A stretch of 56,527 nt of DNA, from positions 1 to 56,527 of the forward strand of contig CAIQHU010000155.1 of the NCBI GenBank assembly GCA_903871735.1. Direction: 5' to 3'. This document shows, one piece after another, positions 45,235 to 55,798 of this stretch. Numbering within the stretch: the stretch's first letter is position 1; each line of letters opens with the position of its first letter. This DNA is from an uncultured beta proteobacterium (GTDB taxonomy: Bacteria > Pseudomonadota > Gammaproteobacteria > Burkholderiales > Burkholderiaceae). Position numbers and translations under genes: made by a program. Under the pieces are notes generated by a model, which saw nothing but the letters and a program-made list of their open reading frames with translations, did no database searches and was not told where the DNA came from.

Positions 45235-45834
45235 TTATCCAGGATTAGACTCTAAAAACTCCATCAGCCAGTACCAGCTAATAATTGTTTTTACGTCAGT
45301 AATTAAACCCGATTTAATCCAATCGTGAACCTGCCTAGGCTCTACCGCAAAAACATCTAAAAACTCTCCGTCGTCTAACCGCGCCTCACCAAAACTTAAG
45401 CCTCTAGCCAGATAAATATCAATAAATTCTGTAGAGTGTGAGATGACTGGATGGATCTTTCCTAAGAAATCCCAATACTTAGCGGTATACCCCGTCTCCT
45501 CTTGTAACTCCCTTTGAGCACATACTAATGTACTTTCTTCGGGATCTAATTTGCCAGCAGGGATTTCCAAAATGGCCTGCTTCAAGGGATACCTATACTG
45601 TCTCTCCATCAAAATGCGCCCATCATCCAATAATGGCAAGATGGCTACTGCGCCAGGATGAATTAAATACTCTCGGCCAACAATATCTCCATTAGGCAAG
45701 CTAACTTGGTCTTGATAGAGCTTTAAATAATAACCAGCATGAATTAAACGACTGCTCTGCTGGATTTCTTTTAAATGATCGTCTCCATCTACTAAAGACG
45801 CAAAATCACCTGGATAATTGGGTACTTTTGCCAT
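45235..45834 (-). CDS. NUDIX hydrolase, ADP-ribose pyrophosphatase-like
   Basis: From the ATG at 45834 the protein is 199 residues and contains a complete NUDIX box, GKLDPEESTLVCAQRELQEE followed by TGY (G-x5-E-x7-RELxEExG). The flanking EYLIHPGAVAILPLL and RQYRYPLKQAILEIPAG fit the ADP-ribose/nucleoside-diphosphate-sugar pyrophosphatase group. The start codon overlaps the nuoN stop by one base (TAATG), implying translational coupling to complex I. A longer start at 45870 has no family support. Confidence 0.9.
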   Translation of the reverse strand: MAKVPNYPGDFASLVDGDDHLKEIQQSSRLIHAGYYLKLYQDQVSLPNGDIVGREYLIHPGAVAILPLLDDGRILMERQYRYPLKQAILEIPAGKLDPEESTLVCAQRELQEETGYTAKYWDFLGKIHPVISHSTEFIDIYLARGLSFGEARLDDGEFLDVFAVEPRQVHDWIKSGLITDVKTIISWYWLMEFLESNPG

Positions 45835-47318
45835 TAACCTTGCATTGTTAAACGCATTGCCGATAAGCAAAGGGCAGTTAAAGTGGCCGGAAAAATGCCA
45901 GCTAATAAGATAAATAATCCATTACAAGTTAAAACGCCTTTGGCAAATGTATTACCTGTAATGGCCACATGGTCAGTCGGTTCTTCAAAATACATCGTCT
46001 TTACAACGCGTAAATAATAAAAAGCTCCAATCAGTGAGGCTACTACTGCTACTACGGCCAAACTCACATAACCCGCGTCTACCAATGCCTCTAAAATTGA
46101 CAACTTAGCAATGAATCCCACCGTCGGTGGAATCCCCGCTAATGAAAACATGAGTAAAAGCATCACAAATGCTAACAATGGGCTTTTATGATTGAGTCCC
46201 TTTAAATCCTCAATCGTTTCACACTCAAATCCCTTGCGCGACAAAATCATCAGTAAACCAAAACTTCCTAAGGTGGATAACACATACGTGATCGCATAGA
46301 AAAATGCAGCACTATAGGCGTGCTCGTCAAATACCGATAAAAAGCCCAACACCATAAAACCCATATGCGAAATCGTGGAGTATGCCAACATCCGCTTGAT
46401 ATTCGTTTGCGCAATCGCTGTAAAGTTGCCAATCGCTAAGGAAGTAACTGCTAAAAAAATCAGTATCGGTTGCCAATCAAGCTGTAATGGTTGTAAGCCA
46501 TCAACCAACAATCGGAACATCAAGGCAAAGGCAGCAATCTTGGGCGCTCCACCAATTAATAGGGTAACGGATGTCGGCGCACCATGGTACACATCTGGTA
46601 CCCACATATGAAATGGCGCTACACCTAATTTAAATGCTAAACCGGCTAGTAAAAAAACTAGTCCGAAAGCTAAAACTAGACGCATCACGCCACCAGTTAC
46701 AGTCGCCCGGTAAATATCGTCTAAGTCTAATGAACCCGTCGCACCATATATCATCGACATACCATAGAGTAAGAAACCCGAAGACAACGCTCCTAAAATA
46801 AAATACTTCATACCCGCCTCTATACCTCTTGGATAATTCGGCCGCATCGCCGTTAAGGTATAGGTCGATAAGGCGAGTAGTTCTAAACCTAAATATAAGG
46901 TCAATAAATTAGCACCAGATATCATGACGAATTGCCCTAGAAGAGCTAACAATGCTAATGAAATATAGTCCGTTCGAAACAAATCCCGATCAATCAGATA
47001 TTGTTTTGAATAAATCAAGGTAACTAAAACCGCTAAAGACGAAACACTCTTCAAAATATTGGATAAGGGGTCAACTTGATATAAGCCATTCATTAACAAC
47101 TGCGGCATATCATTGGCTTTTAATGCAAAAACAATACTCAGTATTAAAAGTACTACTAAGGCAACGTAGTAAGCTAAGTTGGCTCCCCTAGGCGTAAAGA
47201 AAACATCTTCGTCCTTCGCTAAAGGCTCTTTAATAAATGGCGTTACTAACAAAATAAAACAGACAATCAATAGTAAACAAAGCTCGGGGAGTATTTCTAT
47301 GAGGTCAATGGCTTCCAT
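45834..47318 (-). CDS. nuoN: NADH-quinone oxidoreductase subunit N
   Basis: This 494-residue membrane subunit of complex I has about fourteen transmembrane helices of the antiporter-like family, with [15 protein letters not shown], the conserved Lys/Glu proton path residues in [23 protein letters not shown] and [15 protein letters not shown]. It is the last Nuo subunit in the operon, 15 bases after nuoM, and overlaps the NUDIX gene by one base. Confidence 0.97.
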   Translation of the reverse strand: MEAIDLIEILPELCLLLIVCFILLVTPFIKEPLAKDEDVFFTPRGANLAYYVALVVLLILSIVFALKANDMPQLLMNGLYQVDPLSNILKSVSSLAVLVTLIYSKQYLIDRDLFRTDYISLALLALLGQFVMISGANLLTLYLGLELLALSTYTLTAMRPNYPRGIEAGMKYFILGALSSGFLLYGMSMIYGATGSLDLDDIYRATVTGGVMRLVLAFGLVFLLAGLAFKLGVAPFHMWVPDVYHGAPTSVTLLIGGAPKIAAFALMFRLLVDGLQPLQLDWQPILIFLAVTSLAIGNFTAIAQTNIKRMLAYSTISHMGFMVLGFLSVFDEHAYSAAFFYAITYVLSTLGSFGLLMILSRKGFECETIEDLKGLNHKSPLLAFVMLLLMFSLAGIPPTVGFIAKLSILEALVDAGYVSLAVVAVVASLIGAFYYLRVVKTMYFEEPTDHVAITGNTFAKGVLTCNGLFILLAGIFPATLTALCLSAMRLTMQG

Positions 47319-47333
47319 GCTTGTTCCAGTTAA

Positions 47334-48800
47334 TTAAATCTTACTAATTGCAATATGCTTGAGTAATGCAATGACCGATGGATGAATCAAATCGGTAAAT
47401 GGCTTTGGATAAACGCCCATCGCAATGGTTAATAGAGCAAAAATACTTAAGATGAAAAATTCACGCTTATTGATATCTAGCAATTCGGCAACGTGCGTAT
47501 TAGTGATTGCACCAAAAAATACGCGTTTAGTCATCCACAAGGAATAAGCTGCACCTAATATCAGTGCCGTGGCTGCTAAAAATCCAATCAGAAAATCATA
47601 ATCAATCGCACCTAAAATCACCATAAACTCGCCCACAAAGCCAGAGGTTGCAGGCAAGCCACAATTGGCCATCGCAAAAAATACCGCAAAGGCAGTAAAC
47701 CTTGGCATCGTTTGAACTACACCACCATAATCCACAATTTGACGTGTATGCATCCGGTCGTACAACACACCAATCGAAAAGAACATCGCCCCAGATACAA
47801 AGCCATGCGAAATCATCTGCACAATACCACCCTCAATACCCATGGGATTAAAAATGAAAAACCCTAAAGTAACAAAACCCATGTGGGCGATCGAAGAGTA
47901 AGCCACAAGCTTTTTCATATCCTTTTGGACTAAAGCAACTAAGCCAACATAAATCACCGCAATTAAAGACAAAGTAATAACAACTGGGGCTAAGTAAATA
48001 CTTGCATCAGGCGCAATCGGTAATGAAAACCGTAAAAATCCATATGCGCCTAGCTTTAACATGATGGCCGCTAACACAATCGAACCGCCAGTTGGCGCCT
48101 CTACGTGCGCATCCGGCAACCAGGTGTGTACAGGCCACATCGGAACTTTGACAGCAAAAGCCATAAAAAATGCGATGAAAATAAATACTTGTTCTTTAAA
48201 GTCTAATTGCGCTGTATGCCAAGATAGAACATCAAAAGTGTCCGTGGCGTTATATAAATACAAAATGGCAACTAACGTTAATAAGGATCCCATTAAGGTG
48301 TACAGGAAGAATTTGAATGCGGCATAAATGCGCTGATGACCACCCCATACCCCAATAATCACATACATCGGTATCAGGGTAGATTCAAAGAAAACATAAA
48401 ATAACATGCCATCTAATGAGGCAAATACCCCAATCATTAAGCCAGATAAAATTAAAAATGCAGCCATATACTGGCTAACACGTTCTCGTATTACCTCCCA
48501 ACCAGCTAAAATAACTAATACGGTAATGAGCGCAGTGAGCACTACAAACCAGACAGAGATGCCATCAACACCCAAGTGATAACGTAAATCGTAACGGGCA
48601 ACCCAAGGCACGTTTTCAACAAATTGCATGCCCGTCTTGGTTACATCAAAATCAATTACCAAGGGCAGAGTGACCATAAAACTGAGCAGAGCTGCAATTA
48701 AAGCAAAATAACGAACATACTTTGTATTGCGATCAGAGCCGCTCCCAAGCAGGATGATCCCAAATATAATCGGCATCCAAATGGCTAAAGATAAATTCAT
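47334..48800 (-). CDS. nuoM: NADH-quinone oxidoreductase subunit M
   Basis: This 488-residue antiporter-like proton-pumping subunit has the family motifs FFESTLIPMYVIIGVWGG (Glu in helix 5), FAVKVPMWPVHTWLPDAHVEAPTGGS and KKLVAYSSIAHMGFVTLG. It contains about fourteen transmembrane helices and lies in the distal membrane arm of complex I. It follows nuoL by 10 bases. Length and motifs are standard. Confidence 0.97.
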   Translation of the reverse strand: MNLSLAIWMPIIFGIILLGSGSDRNTKYVRYFALIAALLSFMVTLPLVIDFDVTKTGMQFVENVPWVARYDLRYHLGVDGISVWFVVLTALITVLVILAGWEVIRERVSQYMAAFLILSGLMIGVFASLDGMLFYVFFESTLIPMYVIIGVWGGHQRIYAAFKFFLYTLMGSLLTLVAILYLYNATDTFDVLSWHTAQLDFKEQVFIFIAFFMAFAVKVPMWPVHTWLPDAHVEAPTGGSIVLAAIMLKLGAYGFLRFSLPIAPDASIYLAPVVITLSLIAVIYVGLVALVQKDMKKLVAYSSIAHMGFVTLGFFIFNPMGIEGGIVQMISHGFVSGAMFFSIGVLYDRMHTRQIVDYGGVVQTMPRFTAFAVFFAMANCGLPATSGFVGEFMVILGAIDYDFLIGFLAATALILGAAYSLWMTKRVFFGAITNTHVAELLDINKREFFILSIFALLTIAMGVYPKPFTDLIHPSVIALLKHIAISKI

Positions 48801-48810
48801 AACTAATCGC

Positions 48811-50865
48811 TTATTTAATTGAACCCAAATGGGTATAAAGAGTCCAAGTCATTATTCCAATGACACAAACAATCATGGCAAAGGCGTAGTGATATAAGTA
48901 CCCAGATTGCACCTGTCTGACTATGCTAGCAATCCAAGAAACAAGCTTGGCACTACCATTAACAAACCATCCGTCAATGATTTTCTGATCACCGCTACGC
49001 CAAAAACTTCCCCCAATGAAGAGGGCCCCTTTGGCAAATACAACCTGATTCAAAGTATCTAAATAATATTTATTGTCTAATACGACTTTTAATGGCGAGA
49101 AAATACGTGCTAATGCCGTGGGGATCTGCGGCATCCATAAGTAAAATAACGCTGCACAAAGAACACCCGCAAAGGCTAACCAAAATACGGCTGTCGAGGT
49201 GGCGTGCAAGGCCATCGCAACGGCTCCGTGAAACATGCCAGATAATTCTGTCATCGCAGGATGTACTTCCGAATCAACCAGAATCGATTCTTTAAAAAAG
49301 TCCCCAATTAACATCGGCTCGATCGTATAAAACCCAAGAACTGCTGATGGTATCGCTAACAAAACCAGTGGCAATGTAACTACCCAAGGTGATTCGTGCG
49401 GCTTTTGACCAGCCGCTAAGCCATGATGATCTTCATCATGGCCATGCTCAGATGCCTGGTCATGATGGCCAAATCGCTCTTTTCCATGAAATACTAAAAA
49501 GTACATTCGGAAGGAGTAAAACGCCGTCACAAAAACCCCAATCATTACTGACCAGTAAGCAAAAGTGGACCCGTAAATTGAACTAGCCGCAACCGCTTCA
49601 ATAATCGAATCCTTGGAGTAAAATCCTGAGAAAAATGGCGTTCCAATGAGGGCCAAACTACCGACTAAAGAAGTAAACCATGTGATGGGCATATATTTGT
49701 ATAAGCCCCCCATCCGTCGCATATCCTGATCATGATGCATCCCCATAATCACACTTCCCGCACCTAAAAAGAGTAATGCTTTAAAAAAAGCATGTGTCAT
49801 TAAATGAAAAATTGCGGCTGGATAAGCCGATACACCTAAAGCAATCGTCATATAACCTAGCTGCGAAAGCGTGGAATAGGCAACAACACGCTTGATGTCG
49901 TTTTGTACAATCCCTAAAAATCCCATGAATAAAGCAGTAATAGAACCAATAATTAATATAAAGGATAACGCGGCGTCAGATAATTCAAAGAAGGGCGACA
50001 TCCGACTCACCATGAAAATACCAGCCGTGACCATCGTCGCGGCGTGGATTAAAGCGGAAATCGGTGTTGGGCCTTCCATCGAATCTGGCAACCAAACATG
50101 TAAGGGGAATTGTGCTGATTTACCCATCGCCCCGATAAACAAACAAATACATGCAACTGTCATCAAGTTCCAAGAAGTCCCAGGTAAGTTTTGCGCCAAA
50201 ATATTTTCAGCTTGCCCAAAAGCCTCTTGATAATCCATCGTACCAGTCGAAGCTAAAATTAAACCAATTCCTAAAATAAACCCAAAATCACCAACCCGAT
50301 TAACGAGAAATGCTTTCATGTTGGCAAAAATGGCCGTCGGTCTCGTATACCAAAAACCAATTAACAAATAAGACACTAAGCCGACCGCTTCCCAACCAAA
50401 AAATAGCTGTAAAAAATTATTACTCATGACCAACATCAACATGGCAAAAGTAAATAGCGAGATATAGGCAAAAAACCGGTTATACCCCTCATCTTCAGAC
50501 ATATAACCAATGGTGTAAATATGCACCATCAATGACACAAATGTCACCACTACCATCATCATCGCTGATAAGGGATCAATTAAAAATCCAATCGATAAAA
50601 CTAATTCGTCGCCAAGGCGCATCCACTCATACAAGTTGCCATTAAATCGCGCCCCAGCCAAGACATCGAGCAAGACCGTAATCGATAAACCACAAGCAAC
50701 CGCTACACCGAATATCGTGATTCGATGACAGGCTTTACGGCCTAACAAATTCCCCAAGAACTTCGTGCCAAAAAAGCCAGCAATGATTGCACCGAATAAA
50801 GGTGCTAATGGAATAGCAATTAATAAAGTTGTATTCATAGCAGCAGTCATTGTCTTATCTATCAA
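48811..50865 (-). CDS. nuoL: NADH-quinone oxidoreductase subunit L
   Basis: This 684-residue subunit has the antiporter-like core with FFGWEAVGLVSYLLIGFWY, GAMGKSAQFPLHVWLPDSMEGPTPISALIHAATMV (core GKSAQFPLHVWLPD) and KRVVAYSTLSQLGYM, and the long C-terminal lateral helix that runs along the membrane arm. A histidine/acid-rich loop (about 480-505, HGKERFGHHDQ... and HGHDEDHH) lies between two helices. Such loops occur in other betaproteobacterial NuoL proteins. It follows nuoK by 8 bases. Confidence 0.97.
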   Translation of the reverse strand: MIDKTMTAAMNTTLLIAIPLAPLFGAIIAGFFGTKFLGNLLGRKACHRITIFGVAVACGLSITVLLDVLAGARFNGNLYEWMRLGDELVLSIGFLIDPLSAMMMVVVTFVSLMVHIYTIGYMSEDEGYNRFFAYISLFTFAMLMLVMSNNFLQLFFGWEAVGLVSYLLIGFWYTRPTAIFANMKAFLVNRVGDFGFILGIGLILASTGTMDYQEAFGQAENILAQNLPGTSWNLMTVACICLFIGAMGKSAQFPLHVWLPDSMEGPTPISALIHAATMVTAGIFMVSRMSPFFELSDAALSFILIIGSITALFMGFLGIVQNDIKRVVAYSTLSQLGYMTIALGVSAYPAAIFHLMTHAFFKALLFLGAGSVIMGMHHDQDMRRMGGLYKYMPITWFTSLVGSLALIGTPFFSGFYSKDSIIEAVAASSIYGSTFAYWSVMIGVFVTAFYSFRMYFLVFHGKERFGHHDQASEHGHDEDHHGLAAGQKPHESPWVVTLPLVLLAIPSAVLGFYTIEPMLIGDFFKESILVDSEVHPAMTELSGMFHGAVAMALHATSTAVFWLAFAGVLCAALFYLWMPQIPTALARIFSPLKVVLDNKYYLDTLNQVVFAKGALFIGGSFWRSGDQKIIDGWFVNGSAKLVSWIASIVRQVQSGYLYHYAFAMIVCVIGIMTWTLYTHLGSIK

Positions 50866-50873
50866 AATACACC

Positions 50874-51182
50874 CTAACCTTTTAACTGCCCAAGATCCTC
50901 AGTACTGACGGTATCACTACTGCGGAATAAAATGACTAAAATTGCCAAACCAATAGCCGCCTCAGCAGCAGCAACGGTGAGTATGAAAAATACAAATACT
51001 TGACCCAACATATCCCCCAAATAATGGGAGAAAGCAATAAAATTAGTATTCACTGCAAGCAACATCAGCTCGATTGACATTAACAAAACAATAATGTTTT
51101 TTCGATTTAGAAAAATACCAATGATCCCAATGGCAAATAGTATTGCTCCAAGTACCAAATAATGCGCGAGTGTAATTGTCAT
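50874..51182 (-). CDS. nuoK: NADH-quinone oxidoreductase subunit K
   Basis: This 102-residue protein has three transmembrane helices with the conserved membrane glutamates in [14 protein letters not shown] and [14 protein letters not shown], which belong to the proton path of the E-channel region. It overlaps nuoJ by four bases. Length is standard. Confidence 0.97.
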   Translation of the reverse strand: MTITLAHYLVLGAILFAIGIIGIFLNRKNIIVLLMSIELMLLAVNTNFIAFSHYLGDMLGQVFVFFILTVAAAEAAIGLAILVILFRSSDTVSTEDLGQLKG

Positions 51183-51808
51183 TTATTTTTCTCAATCTGC
51201 CGATTCTGGTTTTCGGAAGCCATAGATACGATCCGCAAGCGATCACTCGCTTGGGTTCGAACTTGCGATCCAATATCTTGTGTCTTGTGATCTTTGCGTC
51301 GACGAAGCGTTAAAGCAACCGCCGCAACGATCGCCACGAGTAAAATCACCCCAGCTATTTCAAATGCAAAAACGTACTCGCCATAAATTAATTTACCAAG
51401 ACTCATCGTATTACTCTCGCCTGGCGGAACCGCCATCGGATAAGGCCTTGTAGTACCAACAAATCCTCGAACCAAGACGAGGGTCATCTCCGCCACAATC
51501 ACTGCACCAATAATCGATGCCACCGGGATAAACTGCTTAAATTGACTCCGTAAATGGGCCACATCTAAATCGAGCATCATCACCACAAATAAAAATAAAA
51601 CCATCACGGCGCCAACATACACCAAAATCAAGGCGATGGACAAAAATTCTGCCTTCAATAACATCCATATGCCAGCAGCATTAAAAAAAGCTAATACTAA
51701 AAAAAGCGCTGCATGGACAGGATTTTTGGCAGTAATGACGCGCAGTGCAGCAATGACCAAAACTGTGGCAAAGGCGTAAAAGAAAATGGTTTGTGGATCA
51801 AATGTCAT
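51179..51808 (-). CDS. nuoJ: NADH-quinone oxidoreductase subunit J
   Basis: This 209-residue subunit has five transmembrane helices (first about 6-22) including the conserved [20 protein letters not shown] segment with the pi-bulge helix TM3. A C-terminal cytoplasmic tail of about 40 polar residues (RRRKDHKTQ onward) follows the last helix, typical of betaproteobacterial NuoJ. It begins 9 bases after nuoI. Confidence 0.96.
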   Translation of the reverse strand: MTFDPQTIFFYAFATVLVIAALRVITAKNPVHAALFLVLAFFNAAGIWMLLKAEFLSIALILVYVGAVMVLFLFVVMMLDLDVAHLRSQFKQFIPVASIIGAVIVAEMTLVLVRGFVGTTRPYPMAVPPGESNTMSLGKLIYGEYVFAFEIAGVILLVAIVAAVALTLRRRKDHKTQDIGSQVRTQASDRLRIVSMASENQNRQIEKNK

Positions 51809-51817
51809 AAAGTCGCT

Positions 51818-52309
51818 TTATCGGAACTTGGCATCAGAAGTCTTGTGCATGGCGATCTCTTTTTCAAATTGATCTCCTACTGACAACAACATGTCCTTCG
51901 TAAAATATAAGTCGCCACGCTTTTCTCCATGATATTCATGAATATGCGTTTCAACAATCGCATCTACTGGGCAGGCTTCTTCGCAAAATCCACAAAATAT
52001 GCATTTCGTTAAGTCAATGTCGTAACGGGTAGTTCTTCTGGTCCCATCATCGCGCTGATCTGACTCAATCGTGATTGCCAAAGCCGGGCAAACCGCTTCA
52101 CATAATTTACAGGCAATACAGCGCTCTTCGCCATTCGGGTAACGACGCAATGCATGTAATCCACGAAATCTCGGAGACATCGGCGTCTTTTCCTCTGGAT
52201 ATTGAATCGTCGTCTTGGGAGAAAACAGGTATTTACCCGTCAAACTCATCCCCTTGAAAACTTCTTTCAATAACAAACTGTTTAAAAATTCACGAATCTT
52301 CTTAAGCAT
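51818..52309 (-). CDS. nuoI: NADH-quinone oxidoreductase subunit I
   Basis: This 163-residue subunit carries two 4Fe-4S ferredoxin motifs, [13 protein letters not shown] and [13 protein letters not shown], holding clusters N6a and N6b that pass electrons towards the quinone site. The amphipathic N-terminus anchors it on NuoH. It is separated from nuoH by 39 bases. Length is standard. Confidence 0.97.
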   Translation of the reverse strand: MLKKIREFLNSLLLKEVFKGMSLTGKYLFSPKTTIQYPEEKTPMSPRFRGLHALRRYPNGEERCIACKLCEAVCPALAITIESDQRDDGTRRTTRYDIDLTKCIFCGFCEEACPVDAIVETHIHEYHGEKRGDLYFTKDMLLSVGDQFEKEIAMHKTSDAKFR

Positions 52310-52348
52310 CGATCGATTTCCATTCGCTAATTGATGTCTTACTTTTCA

Positions 52349-53413
52349 TTAGTTCCACACACTCCAAGGGGATACTACCCATGCGCCAACAACCACAATC
52401 CAAAAAACCGAAATAGGTATAAACACCTTCCAACCTAAACGCATAATCTGGTCAAACCGGTAGCGCGGTAGCGAAGCTCTTAACCAAATAAAAACAGATA
52501 GTAAGAAAAATGTTTTAGCAAACAACCAAAAAAATCCAGGTATATCTCGCAAAATAGGTAAATCAAGAATCGGTAACCAACCACCTAAAAACATCGTGGC
52601 ACATAGCGTGGTAATTAGAATCATATTGGCGTATTCCGCCAAAAAGAACATGGCAAAGGCCATGCCAGAATACTCAATCATATGACCTGCAACAATCTCC
52701 GACTCTCCTTCAACCACATCAAATGGATGACGATTTGTCTCTGCCACACCAGAAATAAAATAAATCATAAACATGGGCAACAAAGGTAACCAATTCCATG
52801 ATAAAAAATTCAAACCGTGCGCAGCAAAAAATCCTTGTGATTGCGACCGGACAATATCCCCTAAATTTAATGATCCCGAAATCATTAATACCGAAACGAG
52901 CGCAAAACCCATTGCAATCTCATACGAAACCATCTGCGCTGAGGCACGCATCGCTCCTAAAAAAGCATATTTAGAATTCGATGCCCAACCAGATAAAATC
53001 ACACCATAAACGCCAACTGATGTAATTGCCATGACATACAAAAGTCCAGCGTTAATATCGGCAAGTATCATGTCCGCCTGAAATGGCACAACTGCCCAAG
53101 CCGCAAATGCCGGAGCAATTACCATAATCGGACCGACCAAAAATAGTATCCTGTTGGCCCGTACCGGCGATATAACTTCTTTTAACAATAATTTTAAGGC
53201 GTCTGCAATTGGCTGAAACAGTCCTAAAGGACCAACCCGATTCGGGCCAAGCCGGGTATGCATCCAACCGATTAACTTGCGTTCCCATAAGGTTAAATAA
53301 GCTACACAAGCAAACATCGGCAAAACAATAATGACAATCCGAACCATAGCCCAAACAAGCGGCCAAAGAGCACCAAAGATCGCCTCTCCCTCTGTGGTTA
53401 TTATCTCAATCAT
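52349..53413 (-). CDS. nuoH: NADH-quinone oxidoreductase subunit H
   Basis: This 354-residue subunit has about eight transmembrane helices and forms the quinone-binding chamber. Conserved segments are [32 protein letters not shown], the acidic [19 protein letters not shown] loop and [19 protein letters not shown]. It overlaps nuoG by four bases. Confidence 0.97.
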   Translation of the reverse strand: MIEIITTEGEAIFGALWPLVWAMVRIVIIVLPMFACVAYLTLWERKLIGWMHTRLGPNRVGPLGLFQPIADALKLLLKEVISPVRANRILFLVGPIMVIAPAFAAWAVVPFQADMILADINAGLLYVMAITSVGVYGVILSGWASNSKYAFLGAMRASAQMVSYEIAMGFALVSVLMISGSLNLGDIVRSQSQGFFAAHGLNFLSWNWLPLLPMFMIYFISGVAETNRHPFDVVEGESEIVAGHMIEYSGMAFAMFFLAEYANMILITTLCATMFLGGWLPILDLPILRDIPGFFWLFAKTFFLLSVFIWLRASLPRYRFDQIMRLGWKVFIPISVFWIVVVGAWVVSPWSVWN

Positions 53414-55758
53414 GCCCGCTGCACCTCTAAGCGACCAAACATGGAGCCTAATAAAGCACTCGCTGCAGTGCCCGCAGAAACTCGAACCACTCCCTCAGCA
53501 AGCCCTTGCTGCATCGTGGCTGGCATGACAACTTGCAAGCCATCTTGCAACACACGAACTGAATCACCTTCCTGTAAATCCATCTGCTTAAATAAACCCA
53601 CCGGTAAACCTACCTTCATCGCTCTTTTACTATCAACTGTTAATTGTAAAGATGGCGCACGTCGCACAATCGCATCAGTAAAGTAAATTGGCACATCTGC
53701 TAAACGCTCCAAGTCCTGCCCCAAACCAACTGATGTTAGGGCATGAGATCCTACAGGTAATATTTCACAGCTTGCTTCGTTATTAAAGAGCGCTTTTATA
53801 TCTAAGCCGTCTAAAGCAGAATTTTTCACCTCTTCAACAGTGTTGAAATTAAATCCGTCTATTCCTAAAGAGTCACCTAAGACACGCAAAACCTTCCAAG
53901 CCGGTCTTGCCTGGCCCATAGGCCTTACCGTTGCTTGCGAAAACTGAACATCTCCCGCAATATTGATGTACGTTCCAGCTTGTTCGGTATAGGGCGTTAT
54001 CGGTAAAATCACATCCGCTAAATCGAGTAAATCACTGGTCATATAAGGGGATAAAGCAATCACTGTTGCGGCTTGGCGCAAAGCTACTTGGGCTTGCATT
54101 GGATTGACTAAATCGGCAGTGGGTTCAACATTTAATAAAATCACTGCCCGAGCTTGTCCGTCCGTTGCCGACGATACCTTCGCATCTACAGGATCCGAAT
54201 TGCCGTTTGCCGATAACACTTGAGCTCCTACAAAGTTTGCCCCTTCACCTAAAAAGCCTAAACTAGAGCTAGTTTCTTTTGCAATCCATGCCGACCAAGC
54301 ATGTATTTGCGAAAAGTCCGGATGCGCTAAAACGGTGTTGCCAAGAAAAATGGCAGAGCTCTTACCAGAAATCATCGCCTTGGCTAATGCCTGTGCAATT
54401 GGGTCGGTTTGCGTCGCACCAGCCGGTGCCGTAATCCCTTTTTGCTGAGCAATCGCAACAGCTATATGCTCTAAAGCCTGCAACCAAAGCGAAGGGGCAA
54501 GTGCTTGTGCACTCGCTGTTGGAATGAGCCAGTCATCTCCCCCACTATCAATTCGCATTAAGCGTAAACCTGTCTTAGATGCTTTTCGAAAGCGCGCTGC
54601 AAGAATGGGGTGATCTTTACGTAAAAAACTGCCAATCACTAATGCCCGGTCTAAGCGATCAATAGCCTCAACGGCTAATCCTAACCAACTCACTTGTGAC
54701 TTACCCCGAAAATCTGACTGGCGTAAGCGGGTCTGCACTTGCGAAGAACCTAAGCCAAGAGCCAGTTTTTGTAATAAAAATAATTCTTCAACCGTCGATA
54801 TAGGATGGGCTAGGGACGCAATACTACCAGCACCATGGTCTTGCTTAACGCCTTTTAAACCATCCACGACATAATCTAAGGCCGTCTGCCAATCGCACTC
54901 TAACCACTGGCCATTTTGCTTGACCATTGGATGCAAAACCCGCTCCGAACTATTTAAACCTTCATAAGCAAAGCGATCCTTGTCAGATATCCAACATTCA
55001 TTAATCGCTTCGTTTTCAAATGGCACAACACGCTTCACTTGTTCAGCCTTGGTCTGCACAATAATATTGCTTCCCAAGGAGTCGTGCGGACTAATTGACT
55101 TCTTTCGCCCAAGTTCCCATGTTCTAGCAGCGTATCGAAATGGCTTACTAGTTAGAGCACCAACTGGGCAAATATCAATCATATTGCCAGATAACTCTGA
55201 ATCAACCGTTTGACCAACAAAAGCAGTAATCTCTGAATGCTCACCACGATTGAGCATTCCTAATTCCATCACGCCAGCAATCTCCTGACCAAAGCGAACA
55301 CATCGCGTGCAATGAATACAACGACTCATCTCTTCCATAGAAATCAACGGACCAATATTTTTGTGAAAGACAACCCGCTTTTCTTCTTGATATCGTGAAT
55401 TCGATTTACCATAACCAACCGTCAAATCCTGTAATTGACATTCGCCACCCTGATCACAAATTGGACAGTCTAAAGGATGGTTAATCAGTAAAAATTCCAT
55501 GACTGATTTTTGAGCCGCGACAGTTTTGGCCGACTTCGTAAAAATTTTCATCCCAGCATTGACCGGAGTCGCACAAGCAGGTAAAGGCTTGGGAGCTTTT
55601 TCAACCTCCACTAAACACATCCGACAATTCGCAGCAATTGTTAACTTTTTGTGATAACAAAAATGCGGGATATATGTGCCTAATTGATGGGCCGCCTGAA
55701 TGACCGTCGTCCCCTCTTTAACCTCTACAGGCTTACCATCAATCTCGATTTGAACCAT
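53410..55758 (-). CDS. nuoG: NADH-quinone oxidoreductase subunit G
   Basis: This 782-residue subunit has an N-terminal 2Fe-2S domain (ligands in [15 protein letters not shown] and a downstream C), a His-Cys3 4Fe-4S site ([18 protein letters not shown]), a two-cluster ferredoxin region with [14 protein letters not shown] and IDICPVGAL, and a large molybdopterin-oxidoreductase-like domain that binds no cofactor. It relays electrons within the hydrophilic arm. The fourth-cluster N7 cysteines typical of E. coli NuoG are not evident. It begins 40 bases after nuoF. Confidence 0.96.
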   Translation of the reverse strand: MVQIEIDGKPVEVKEGTTVIQAAHQLGTYIPHFCYHKKLTIAANCRMCLVEVEKAPKPLPACATPVNAGMKIFTKSAKTVAAQKSVMEFLLINHPLDCPICDQGGECQLQDLTVGYGKSNSRYQEEKRVVFHKNIGPLISMEEMSRCIHCTRCVRFGQEIAGVMELGMLNRGEHSEITAFVGQTVDSELSGNMIDICPVGALTSKPFRYAARTWELGRKKSISPHDSLGSNIIVQTKAEQVKRVVPFENEAINECWISDKDRFAYEGLNSSERVLHPMVKQNGQWLECDWQTALDYVVDGLKGVKQDHGAGSIASLAHPISTVEELFLLQKLALGLGSSQVQTRLRQSDFRGKSQVSWLGLAVEAIDRLDRALVIGSFLRKDHPILAARFRKASKTGLRLMRIDSGGDDWLIPTASAQALAPSLWLQALEHIAVAIAQQKGITAPAGATQTDPIAQALAKAMISGKSSAIFLGNTVLAHPDFSQIHAWSAWIAKETSSSLGFLGEGANFVGAQVLSANGNSDPVDAKVSSATDGQARAVILLNVEPTADLVNPMQAQVALRQAATVIALSPYMTSDLLDLADVILPITPYTEQAGTYINIAGDVQFSQATVRPMGQARPAWKVLRVLGDSLGIDGFNFNTVEEVKNSALDGLDIKALFNNEASCEILPVGSHALTSVGLGQDLERLADVPIYFTDAIVRRAPSLQLTVDSKRAMKVGLPVGLFKQMDLQEGDSVRVLQDGLQVVMPATMQQGLAEGVVRVSAGTAASALLGSMFGRLEVQRA

Positions 55759-55798
55759 TCTTTAACCCACCCTCATCCAGAATTACAGTCTAGTGACC

